From Gossypium raimondii (lineage: Eukaryota > Streptophyta > Magnoliopsida > Malvales > Malvaceae): DNA of 64,000 bases. The notes beneath the pieces were generated by a model. That model ran no database searches, was not told the origin of the DNA, and saw only the letters and a list, made by a program, of their open reading frames with translations. Of the stretch, positions 23,262-35,517 are shown piece by piece. The position numbers and the translations under genes are program-made. The stretch lies in assembly GCF_025698545.1 (NCBI RefSeq), contig NC_068575.1, forward strand, positions 61,327,980-61,391,979, given 5' to 3'. How positions within the stretch are numbered: position 1 is the first letter of the stretch; every line of letters begins with the position of its first letter.

Positions 23262-23605
23262 ATATACTTTAGGCCCTATACTCTTCATATATTTAAAATT
23301 TAATCTCTTTTACTTTATCTCAAGATTCTTTTGTCAAAATTCTTTTTAAAATTTAATTCTCTTACTTTTCAGATGTAAAAGTTTATATTGATAAAAAATT
23401 TTGTTAAATTCATATTTATTACAATAGTCAATTTCTTTTATATGACTATAAAATGATGATTTTTTTAATTTCAAAATATCACATTAATGAATTTAACAAG
23501 AGAATTTTATGGTGTTAACAATTAAATTTACATTTTGAAATTTAAAAAATAGAGAAACTAAATTCTAAATATATAAAAATACAAAAATTTGTACCATATT
23601 TTTTT
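23262..23605. mobile_element. MITE in CSLG relic intron 1 (same family as 43637-44006)
   Basis: The left edge has 'taggccctatactcttcat' and 'aaatttaatctctttt'. The right edge, read on the other strand, has 'tttagaatttagtttctct' after a similar start. The arms and the internal 'tttcaaaatatcacatta' match the element at 43637-44006 and its partial copy at 48850-49080. It is AT-rich and non-coding. Confidence 0.5.
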
Positions 23606-24160
23606 ATTTTTTATTTAGATACATATGCCTAAACATAAATAAAAGCCATGTGAGTTAAAAGGTTTCATTGTAAGCTAAATATTTATTTTACCTTAATCTT
23701 CTCAGCTTCAATGGTTCTTGAGTAATTGGATGCAAAATATTCATCGGGGCTCCTCGTCGTTATACCGTTCTTCCTACAAAAAGGTAACCAATAGGCGGCA
23801 AACTTCGCAGCTTCCATGAAAGCAAAGAGAGTTAGAGCTGATACTCCATTGTCGGATACTCGTACGCCATCACCGATAACGCCGTATTCACCACCCTCGT
23901 CGGCGGATCCAACCCCGGAAAATCACTTGGTTCCAAGAACTTTTCAATGTTCTCGGAGATGAACAACGATAGTGTTAAAGAGAAAGAAACAAGAGTGGGA
24001 GCCGAGAAGTGTCCGAGCATGGCAATAGAACAAAGCTACGAAAGCACAAGTGTAAACTGCCGCAAAACACACGGTTTGGGACCGTCCATCGTGAAGGCTT
24101 GAGCGTGTGAAGGAGCAGAGGAACATGGGCGGCGGTGCAATCTCTTAGACATGGCTCCTC

Positions 24161-26076
24161 CGTACTTTTTGGCGTGTAGCCACCATAAATTGTTTTTCTT
24201 TTCAGAAACAAATCAGTGAAAATGGAACTGGAATGTATGAAATACGATACGAGATCGTAATCCAAGTGACTAGTATAGTCTTCGTCAAGGCCAGCAGTAC
24301 CAGTCACGACTTTTTGTTGAGACCCAGTCACACGATTGTAGCGTCCACTAAAGTCGTTAAGTCAATGACGTGGCTGACGAACTCACTACCATGGAAAACT
24401 ATTTCTTTTATTTTATGTCGAAATTCCTGATTATTTCTATTTTATCTTTTTATATCTTACCATTAAAATTTATGTTCATTTTATCTTTTTATCTTTTTAA
24501 AATACAATAAATGATACTTAAGGATGCATATAATTTAAGTTTAGTTTAAATGAGTAGTTCGTTTACTTGAATAAAAATAACAGTAAATAATAAATTTAAA
24601 TACCATAATATAAAACAAAAAATAAACTAAATAAACCGCACCGATCCAAACCCCACCTCAGTGTCTAATTATGTGGGTGTATCTTAGCAATGTAAAAACA
24701 TCACTCTCTTACAAGCTTTGTAAACGTTTTGACCAACCAATAAGAAGAAATGTCCGCCTCTGGAAGTAAAAACTTCTTAAACGAATAAAGGATGTATTCT
24801 TTAACGTTCTCTGACTTCTGCCAGAAGCGTGCTTGAGTGACTTATTTATAGTCAAACAAAACATGGAAAATATGGATCGTTTTAGTTCCCAATCCCATCA
24901 GAAGATTCATTTAATGCAGACTCATTCACCGCTCTAAAATAATTCATGGCTGAACCCTAATCTAATGAGGTCTAGGATAGATTACACCAGTAAACCGCTC
25001 CGTTTTGCGGCAATATGTTGTAGCACAAAGTAGAGCTGAATAAAAAAAAGAAAAACGAAAATCGACTGGAACCAAAAATGTAAGTTCAAAAACCCATTAC
25101 TATCCAATTCTATTTTTCTTTAATTTATAATTAATTAATTTTATAATATAAAATAAACATTTTATATTTAAAATAATAAAAATAATTTAAAGATTCTTGA
25201 AATTTTATTATATTTTAAAAATATTCATTAAATAAACTTTAAACCTTTATTAAATAATATTAAGAAATCATAAAACAAATAAAAATTTTAAAAACCAAAC
25301 CAATTTATAATAAACTGATATACCACGACTGTCTTTGAATGGTCAACATTGGGATAGCAAAAATTTGTGCTCAAAATCGACATTCACCATCTCTTAAAAT
25401 CAGATTATATGAACTTAAACGCCAAATTATATAGTTCTTATTTGAGAAAACTAAACAATTACTAATTTTTTTACTGTCCCAAGGGGGGAAACAACATTTT
25501 AAAGCCACTTAATTGACCAAACTATGTAAGACATTTATAGTAAACCCTGCAACTTTAAAACTCAAGCCAAAAATTATATGATATTGTAATATTCACAGCA
25601 AATGCCAATAAATGCCACCCTTGTAATAAAGGGCAATGAAATAAGATTATGACTTAAGCATCCTCGAATAATTGACATGATAATCAACCTAATGAGTATG
25701 TACAAATTAAACCCCCTACAATGACAGTGAAGCTAATTAAATTAATGGCAGCAGTACAAAAGCTGTAAGCAGCGACACTTTCACTCGCTGCAAACAAGGA
25801 ATATACTGCCAGACCACATTTTATATTTACAAGCACAGGAAACACCACAATTAAAGCACCCCAACCCACAACAAAGATTATAAGTATTCACATTTTTCCT
25901 AGTCTTAGCCTCTTATTCCGAACTAATTCATTAACAAATTCTTGGTTCTTCAAAACCCAGAAGATGTCGTTTTTAAGTCTCACAGCTCCAAAAAAAAATG
26001 AGCTACTGATTAGGGTTTCATCAACTTCAGTGAAAAATAAACAGCAGGTAATGAAGATAAATGGGTTCCTATTTTT
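24161..26076. other. Spacer between CSLG relic and ARF gene
   Basis: Mostly AT-rich. On the - strand at 25684-25869 a 61-codon frame encodes three hydrophobic stretches (…GALIVVFPVLV…, …CGLAVYSLFAA…, …INLISFTVIVGGL…) with sensible codon use. It has no ATG, and I do not recognise the family. It could be the last exon of a lost membrane-protein gene or chance. Nothing else is supported. Confidence 0.35.
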
Positions 26077-29000
26077 TTAGTTTTCAGATGAGTCTGAACT
26101 TATTACCGTCCCTTCACCTTCGATAGAAGCCAAGGGAAGTTTGCTTCCTGTCTTCAGCTTTTTCACATCTTGGCTTGAACAAATAAATATTCTTCTTACC
26201 ATGTTGCAAAATTCCCTGAATGGATATAAAATCAAAGTCATAAACTAAATTATAGAGGAGATTTAAAATATATATACATGTAGGAAATAGTCAAGGCATT
26301 ATCAGGTAACTTACGGCCATGGATCATCGCCTACAAGCATCATATCACCTTCATCATCAGTGTAGACAATCTCCCACTTATTCCTAGGGCGAAGCTCTCC
26401 CTTAATATCAAACATCTCCTCCAGTTCATCTATAAGCTGACCATACCCTTCAAACATGGCCAAATCCACAGCACGACCTACGGCTATCCCCTGCATTTGA
26501 ACCTATTCCAATACACAAACCCCAAAGGGAGTTTACTGTAAATTCTTCAATTGGATGAATTAATATTTGTGAGAATATTTTATTTTTAATACCTTTGTAC
26601 GACTTCTTGTAAAACTAGAACAACTTTGCATGCTCTGGTTCTCTTTTGCTGATAACTGTAATTGTTCCAGCTTCTTCTCTTTAGAATCTTTTGAAATTTC
26701 AGACTTCTGATCAGAATAAGTGGATGATAGAGTACTTGGGCCTGGTACTTCAGTACCCATTATCATAGTAGAAAGTTGTGCAGGTGTTCTCTCCAACGGT
26801 GTTGAGCTTGTAGAATGGTTTATCAGATCAATACCGAACAATCGGCAGCTAGCAGCTGTCTCAGATCTCTTAGCCTTTTCAGTTGAATCAAAGGTTGAAT
26901 CTTCGTTGAGCTGTGGGTTTGAAAAACCCGAAGGAACAGGCCAAGCAGAGAATCTCGTTTTATCCTCTCTTGCATCAGGAAACAGATGATGAGGAACACA
27001 TGTGCCAGGAGAAGATAGCCAACTTCCTTTATTCAGAGCCTTTGCGACAGAGCTGCAACCACTGCTCATCTCTGTCCACATGTGGTGCCCAATAACAGGA
27101 TTTTCATTTCCTTTTGCTTCGGCAGCAATGTTTTGTGGTGTTAGATCATGGCAATGCGTAACTCCAGAATAAGGAGCTGATGTTGTTGAAGATAAATCTA
27201 TATTATTCAAATAAGATTGGATCATTCGATTATCAGAAACAAAAGCATAACAGAAGAGACATCAAATAAGGAAAACATATCTTTACCTGGGGCAGGAATT
27301 TCAGCAGGTGGTCGAGGCCTTTTGTTCTTAGCTGCAACTGGTTGAGTCAAAGATGGTGGAATGGGAGCAGCAAAGGGTTCTATCTCCCACGGTGAAACCC
27401 TATCAGGCCTTGGGATAGAGGCAGGTTCATCCCATTGTACCTGTTGACAAATAGTAATTATAGTCCTCCGCCTTTCCCCAATCCCATATGATTATGGACA
27501 GATCAGACCGAGAACAATCGGTCTTATACTGACAAAATTATTAAACTTAGACTTGAAGGAAGCATGTAAGAAGTTACCTTCAATGATCGCCATTTTGAAT
27601 CTTTCCAAAGAGGAGAAAAATCTTCAACCCCCACAATCGTGCCAGAAAACCTTTATCATCAATCCAGATAGGTTAAGTGTTTACAGAAGAGATCGAACAA
27701 TCACGGATTAAAAGCAATCATGTAATTAAGTTCCACTACCTTCTCTCAGGAGAATCCTCCCCTTCAAACTTCATCTTAAATCTCATGCCAACAGCAAACT
27801 TATTACTAAGAGCCTCTAAATATTTGTTCAACCCAATGATGAACTGACTTGTCCTGATATTTTACACAAGACAAATATTAGTAAAGGAATATCATGTTTA
27901 TCTCCAATGTTAACAAATCTGTAAATATCAAACCTTGGCTTATAGTAGACAACAAAGAGGGTTTGTGTTGAAACAGCATGAGATGCAGTTGCAAGCACTC
28001 CTACATGCATGCTCTGACTTGAAATCACTGACGATGGCATGATGCTATGTTGGCGAACAACACGCCTCACTCCAACACGTAGCTCGCCATTTTCCCCTCT
28101 AAATAGCCAAGTATTAAATGAATACCCCATTAACACGAGAGATGAACAAAACCAGAGAAAGCCAGAACGTGTTCAGGGTGAACATACACAAACATCAAAG
28201 TAGAAAAAATGCAAAAGTAATCTACCTCAGAAACACAAAGGAGTCACCAGCTACTAATCTCTTTGAAGTAACAAACGTACTCCATCCTGTTGTGAGCAAA
28301 TGTCTCCTTGGTTGGCCTGCTCATTTAATCAGATACATATAAATAATGTGTACCTAACGAATAAGGGAGGCTTAATGTATTTCACGTCTAATAGAACCAC
28401 AGGAGCACTTATAATATCAAATGACTGAACAAGGAAGACAACAAAAATCACGTGTTCATATTACCTCTGAAAATATGCTTAAAGCGCCACTCATAACCAT
28501 GAAGATCCTTTGCAACCAATTCCTGGGTTGGTGTTGCATCATTCATGTCCTTAAAGACATCCATGTAAAGATATCAGAAAAAAAAGAGATTTAAAACAAA
28601 AAAGTGAAGAAGGCAAAACAAATAGCACGATCTAGAAACTCATACCAGTTTAGGAAGGCAATCAGTAGCATGTTTGCGAAGAACAGAAAATCCTCCATGA
28701 GTGCTTGTATCTGACGCAGTTAAAACCTTGCAGAATGAGTGGACTGTAGGTCTTTGAGACTCAGGGGGGCACAGATCAGGGGTTGTTGGCTCAGGTTGCT
28801 AGAGATGCAAAAATAAAAAATAAATCACTAATTTCATGTGTATTTCAATACTTAAAAATGTACAAATCATAAAGGAAAAGGATTGATTCTTACACTTGGT
28901 TCCGGCAACAAAGTCACTTGTGCATAAACTTCATCTGTTTCTTTTTCAGCCTAGAAAGTCCATGAAAGTTATCCCCAAATCAATCATGTTGACAGAATAA

Positions 29001-29708
29001 TATAATGATCCGTTTAGTCAAAATCACTTAGAATCTAACCGAAATCTCAATTTATGGAGCAGAAAAACAAATACTCAAAAAGAAAGAAAAAAAACAACTC
29101 AGGTGTACATTCTTCTCAAGATCAAAAACAATAATAGGATCCTAATAATTACTCCACTTTTATTTTCTCGGTAAACAAAAATCACAACTAGAAATCATAG
29201 CTGTTAATATTACCAGCAACTGAATATGAACGACACGGCAAAGAATCTTCGATGGAAGATTAAACAACGGAATCCTCTGATTCAACGTCTGATTCGTGGA
29301 TGCTTCCAACTAAAACAATCCCCCACCAAAAATAGCAGTATCTCAATCAACAAATCCAAGAAGAAATTAATCATTTAAAAAAAAGGAAATTTGAAAAAAA
29401 ATATAGAGAGTATGAATGCGAAAAGTGAAAAGAGGTTTGCCTGTTCCATATGTCCTTGAGGAAAATAATACACTCTCTGTTCTGCACGAGGAACCTCAAC
29501 CAGTGGTCCGGCACATAACTTCCATAATTCCATGTACAGATCATCGCATCCATTTCCTATCAGTCAAAAGGAACATGGAAAGTTTCAAAAGTTCTCCAGG
29601 AAAAAAAGCAAACAAAAACTAAAAGAAGCTGAATATTGGTATTCTCTTTTTACCTTCAGAGGAGACATTATTTGTCTGCGAAAACGACTCTACCCGATTC
29701 GCCATCAT
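26077..29708 (-). CDS. ARF9/ARF18-like: Auxin response factor, clade B (ARF9/ARF18 type)
   Basis: A nuclear DNA-binding regulator of auxin-responsive genes; clade B members act mainly as repressors. Fourteen exons join in frame to 695 residues from MANRVESF (an ATG just upstream adds one Met): 29708-29654, 29556-29441, 29309-29214, 28950-28894, 28798-28646, 28549-28465, 28316-28226, 28098-27934, 27853-27740, 27650-27578, 27440-27287, 27197-26593, 26502-26315, 26215-26077. The B3 DNA-binding domain spans about 128-230 ([17 protein letters not shown]). The ARF ancillary domain is about 245-355 (VSPWEIEPF). The Ser-rich middle region holds RLFGI, the clade B repressor-type motif. The C-terminal PB1 domain from about 588 keeps the lysine (RTKVQMQG) and the acidic [14 protein letters not shown] face, so it can oligomerise. 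The intron after HMEQ has a GC donor (CAG|GCAAAC). No breaks were seen. ARF9 versus ARF18 needs a tree. Confidence 0.95.
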
Positions 29709-32700
29709 TGAACTCTCTCTCAAAACTCTCTTTAAGTCAACAACAAGCAACAACAAATGTCAACAAACTCCAAAAACAAAATAAATCCTCCAGGCTACGA
29801 ATTATTAACAAATCTAATTCAAATACACTTCAAATTCACTTTTTCTCTTCTCCGCCTCTTTGCCACACCGTGTCAACCCCCAGATCTAAACACCGTAATC
29901 AAAAACCACTTTCAACGTCGCAAAACCGCCTCGCCAAACCGCTTTCCGCTTTCTATTTTCTTAACCCCTCGCAGAATCTCTCTGAAAAGTGAACGCCGTT
30001 GCAAAGAATCCCCGAAAACCGCTTAGCGTGTGTCCTATATTACGCGATTGTTGTCTGCCTTTTAACTTTGATTCTTCCCTTCTATGGTTTCTTCTGTTTA
30101 AGTATTGTTTTATCGCAAAAATTAACTAACTGACTTCACTAACTCTGGTTCCAGATTTAACCGGAGGATGGAGGAGTGTATGCTACCAGGGAGTGAACGT
30201 GATGGGTGATTTGGCGGCAAACGGCGCAACGCCGTTTTTTAACGTCGTTTCTTTTGTGAACGAATAATTGGGCTTTGCCGCCTCATTGGGGTGCGTGTGG
30301 TTTGGGTGGGAAAAGAAACTAGAAACCGATAAACTTTTTTATCCTATGTTTAAATTTAACTATATTAAAGGAAAAAATTATTTACTATGATGATTTTTAT
30401 AAAATAATTTATATAGAAAATGAAGAAGAAAAATAATAGTTTACATTTTAAAATTCCTTTTCGTTTTTTTTCCTAATTTTTAACCGATGATTAAATATTT
30501 TAAAGGAATGTAAGGTATACTCAATTTCTCTTCTTTTCTTTTTATCCTTTACTTTGTTTTACTTGAACTTTTCCTTATTTGGATTGATAGGAAAAGTTCT
30601 TCTTTCCGTTACTTTCTTATCTTTTTCTCTCCTCATCCCAATTTAAATATGGTGTGAAAAAAGTTAATTTTATAACATATTTTTAAATATTTTATAAAAT
30701 TAATATATTATTAAAAATTTAGATTACAGGCGAAATTTCTTATGTAATAATTTTAGAATATTAATATAAAAATCAAGTTTAACTTTAGTTGATATAATAA
30801 AGCTAAAATAATAGAGATCATGATGCCTTCGATTTAAATTCTAATATGATATGTAATTTTTAGATTTTATATAAAAATAAAAACACTTTTAAAATATTAC
30901 TTGTTGTTTTATATAAATAATAATAAGTTTTGGGTAATTTTATAATTGAGTTAAAATTTTAAATAATAGTATAGATTATTTAAAATCACAAAACAAGTCA
31001 AAATGAAATAAGAAAATTTTTAACATCACATCTTATTCTAAAATAGATATATTAAATAAAATATATATAATATTTAAACAATAAATTTTAAAAATAACAG
31101 TTATTGATAAGATTATAAAAATGTAAATAATTTTAATTATGTTAGTAAAAATAAACTTAAAATTATTTGTATTTTTCAATTTAATCAATATTTCAGTATG
31201 AAGTCAATCTATTACTAATGTTGTTTGGGGTGAATAGAAAGGCGTTAACTGTTGGATTGTTTGTTGCCGTCTCTTGTGTTGTCTGCTTAGAAACAGGCAA
31301 CAATATTGGCTCGAGTTAACCCGATATGTTTTTTTGTTTTTTTACATTTTATTACGGAAATCAAGACTTGAAGTTTAGTAATTTGCCCTAAAATGGTGGT
31401 GATAATTACGGGCTTCTGCCTTGTGAGTCAATACGTGGGAAGTGCTGGATCTTGTTTATCATATGATGTTAAAAAAACTCTGTACTATGCATGGTAGTCA
31501 CATTTTCGTTCTTTTTTCTTTTTCTAAAACTAATTCCTAAAACATTTTTTCCATTTTATGTGCATAAAATCTTAAACGTGAGCTTAAGCTGAATAATAAA
31601 TAATTAAATTAAAAGTTAAACATGAATACTGAGCTTATTTTTACGAAATAAACGAAGTCAATCAAATATGATTAAACAAATTATGTTTGATTTTATCATT
31701 TAATTGAAAAATAAATAAATAAAATTAAAACTTCGACTTCACTCGTACGAAAGGCTTCCAGATTTTTTAAGTAAGAAATTAGATAGTAAAATATTTGTTT
31801 AGGGACAAACTCAGAAACAGGTAGGTTAGGTATTGTATATTCTTTCTTGTAGTACCCTAGGGTTAAAATATTATAGTAGAATGCAGGAAACTAAAGGTAG
31901 TTTTCTCCTCGTGCTTAACTTTATAACCTGTCTTAATTATTGATACTTATGATATTATTTTATTTATAAACAAGGCAATGAATTTTATTATAATAGGATT
32001 AAGTACTATGTGACCCTTCTCCTTTTGAAAGGTTGATATTCTCTCTTGTTCAATATATATATATATATCCTATCTTTTGCTGGATTGCATGAGATTAATA
32101 TTTGAATAAGAAAATTGTAATGGAGGATTATGACAATAATAAGGTAGATCAGCCTTTTCATGTCATATAAATTTAATAAAAGTATCATGGTAGTTTTCAG
32201 ATTAATATTTGGATTATATTTTACTTTTTATTCAAATAAATGGTAAATTAAATTTTATAAATTAGATTAAGAAGTAAACGGGTTATATTTATTAAAATTT
32301 TATCTATTTTATTATTAAAATTTATATTTGTACCTCAACATAATATACACGTAATTATTAATAAGTAATTAAGTTGAGAGTTTAAGATCTCTTGAGTCTG
32401 AGTTCAATTATTGGTGTTGATTTTTATATATTATTCTATATTTTTTCCTTCACTCACGATATAATTGTCAAATTATATAATATTAATAAGTTTTAAAATA
32501 AAAATTAATTATTTGTTTTCTAATAAAATGCTACTAATTTTAGAATTGGGTTCATTTAAATAACCGGATCGATAATTGAATTAATTAATTTATCCTTTTT
32601 TATTCAATTGATTTTTAATTTATTTTATTTACTTCGATCTATATTTTTATGAAGATAATTGATTTTATCTCATTTTAATACTCTTTTGATTTTATGGTAC

Positions 32701-35480
32701 TAATTGAATCACCATTTGATTAACTGTGTATTTATTGTTTAATCTAATTAATTAAAGATTATCTACTTATTAATTGAAAATATTTATTCCAAATAAATGT
32801 CAGTAAAAAACCGGTTAACATACCGGAAATAATTTAAAAAGGGAAGGACGAATGAATGGGAAATGGGCCGACAAGATAATAAAAGTTCCAGAAATACCCT
32901 TGCGGCTGTCCACCTATGATTAGGGCAGTGATGAAAGTGGACTAACGTAAGGGCAACAATATTATATTGCTAAAAAAAGAAAGAACGAACGAATAAAGAG
33001 ATGTATGGGGGGGGGGGGATACCTTAAAAATCACTGAAGAACGGACGGAGCACTTGCGTTGGAATCCAATGTGAAAGGCAATAATAATATAGTTTTAAAA
33101 AATGGTTTTGGGTTTTTTTTTTAAGTAAATTGGAAAAAATTTCAATTTTAATTTAATAATTATTAAATTAAATTTGAATTTAATAATATTTAGATAGAAC
33201 TGTTTGTGAATTTTATCGATTTTTTTAATATATATTTTAATTATTAAATTAAATTATTAGATTCATTATATTATAACTTTAAACTTAATTATTGAGATAA
33301 ACTTGAGTGAGAGAAATAATAAATGAGCATAATCAATCTTAAATTTAAAATAAATATTTGATTCAACTCAATTTTAATATTAAATTTTAAATTTCAATTG
33401 AGTTCGAGGTTAGAGTATTCGGACTCATGTTCAATTATACCCTTTATGCCTAAACCGCAACACTATATCTTAGTGTATTAATTAATATTTTAAAATATTG
33501 TATTTATCATATATACATATGTATTTCAGTAACATGCATATAAATATATTTATATATTGATAAAATTTTAATTTCAATTACTTAATTATATTATATTATT
33601 TTTTTTTTTAAAAAGTAAGTATATAAAATAAGAATTAAGATGAAAAATGTTAGAAAATTGGGTGTACAATATTTTAATTTTATAGCAAACAACATGAATC
33701 AGTTGGTCTTGATATAAGTTGATATCAACCCTAATAAAACTTAAACTATTTGAAATTGATTTAAGATTGAAACAAATACTGAAACAATAATGACAACGAT
33801 GATTATAATCTCCTAAATTATACATGTTTTGACTTATTGTTTGACTGGATTAAGGGTTTCCCTTTCGTTGGATCAAAGGCAAAATAAATATTTATTTATT
33901 TATTTATTTAATGATAAAACATCATGTGATTAACAATAGCAATGTCATTTAAACCCCACAATATTGGTGTAACATAATTGAGCTTACCTGTTACCACTAA
34001 AATCAGGTCAAATCCCATGTTATTGCCTTCTCATTGGCCTTTATTTATTTATTGGTTCCTAATTTAGTGCTTCAAGTTAGGTAAAGGAGGAATCCGACTT
34101 AGATCCATTTATACCCAATCACAACATACTTCCTTTTTGTTATTTCAATGTTTTAGTTTAGGCATAAAGAGAATGACATTTTTTTTTCTTTTATCATTTT
34201 AATCCTTTATTTTTAAAATTTAGTTAAATTATTTTATTTTGGACATAAAAATTTAAAATTTTAATGGTATTCGTATGCTAGCATGCATTATAGTTTAAGG
34301 GCGGTTTAGCATTGCTCTGAGAAGCATTTTGAAATAAAACATTACTAAATAATATGTTTTTGAGATAAAAAATGTTTTGCAAAAGCATAAGTAAAAATTT
34401 TAGCTTTTGCTCAAATGTACTTTTAACTCAAAACGCTTTTGAATAATAGTACTAAACTAAAGTCCAAATATATTTCACTACTAATATGGATAATTTTTAA
34501 AAATATTTTATGAACTTTTTAAAATTTATTGGTTTTAAATATGTTTTATTTTTAAAATTGTTTGTGAGATATACATGGAGGTGATTAACATTTTCATCTA
34601 AAAACAATTTAACAAAATTTCAAGGATTGGAGGACAAAATTATATAATAAAAAAACACTAATGGAAAAATTTTAATGTTTGATGAAAATATAGTAATAAT
34701 ACCTTGTGTTATACATAAAAAATACATATTTAAATGGATTTTCCTATGATTCTATTTTTGGGTACTGTCTTTTAACAAATTTCTTTTCCATAATTCATTG
34801 GCCTCTAAAATATTTTTTTTTCATTTTGGTACTTAATTTTTATCCCAATTTGGTACTTAAAGTATACTCAAATTCTTAATTTGGGATCTAAAGTATGCCT
34901 CCGTTATATATTTTAGTCCCTTTTAAATTGACGTTAAAGAAAATTATTATAGACAATCAAAAAGCACCGTGGTCAACAATTAATCAAAGTGAAAAGTGTT
35001 TTAATATTATAATATTCTTTTTAATTTAAATTTAATTTTTTATTTTAAATAAACCTAATTATCACGTGATATGTTTTTTCATTGGCCAAAGCATGCCACA
35101 TGGTGCTTTTTCATCGGCCAAAGTTGTCTAACAATTTTTCTTAGCAATGCTACAAAATAGACCAAAAAACAATTGATGGAAAAAAAAATTTAAGTACAAA
35201 AGTGAAAAAAATAAATAAATAGAATATAGGAAAATCCATTAAAATGTATATTTTTATGTATAACGCAAGGAATTATTATTATAATATATTTTTTTGTATA
35301 TTGAAATAATTACATACATAGAAATATTGTAATTTGCAAAAAGAAAAAAAAGAGTAAATACCACTAAAACACAAAACTTACATTCTCAAGGACATCATAA
35401 TTAAAAACTATTGAGCCCAATGGGCCTAACTATCCATTGTTACCAATTGGACTAACACCAAGAGACCCATATTTTTATTT
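29709..35480. other. ARF promoter side, then gene-poor AT-rich interval
   Basis: About 29709-30030 is the likely 5' UTR and proximal promoter of the ARF gene; I see no upstream ATG in the 300 bp before its start on the - strand. The rest, to 35480, is AT-rich with no supported gene. It includes a run of 11 or more G at about 33008 and a long-armed MITE at 34691-35285. Confidence 0.45.
34691..35285. mobile_element. MITE with arms of about 60 bp, 595 bp
   Basis: The left arm, from 34691, reads 'taataataccttgtgttata' then 'cataaaaaatacat' and 'aatggattttcctat'. The right arm read on the - strand gives 'taataataattccttgcgtt' then 'atacataaaaatatacat' and 'aatggattttcctat'. Inside are two similar stretches, 'attggccaaagcatg' and 'atcggccaaagttg' (about 35080-35130). 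It is non-coding; the long arms suggest a Mutator-like derivative. Confidence 0.75.
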
Positions 35481-35517
35481 TAGGCCACAAGAAAAAAGAA
35501 TACAAATTGCAAAAGCA

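Larger units (their letters stand above)
21051..24160 (-). pseudogene. Cellulose synthase-like protein G (CSLG) pseudogene
   Basis: CSLG proteins are family GT2 membrane glycosyltransferases; some members glucuronosylate triterpenoid saponins. Recognisable exons on the - strand are about 24150-23692, 23045-22682, 22578-22134 and 21898-21098. The TED-like motif (LVEDFYTG) and QxxRW (QNKRW) survive, as do the C-terminal membrane segments. The gene is broken many times. Exon 1 has frame breaks (before VYTCAFVALFY) and missing pieces before VVNTALS and before VSDNG. Exon 2 shifts frame after RQNHPS. The DxD region reads DCN and is out of frame with its left side. The donor after GSK reads AAG|ATAACC where GTAACC is expected. 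A TGA stop lies at 21710-21712. The last codons are also shifted. A long microsatellite sits in the last intron. It is clearly non-functional as a full enzyme. Confidence 0.88.
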
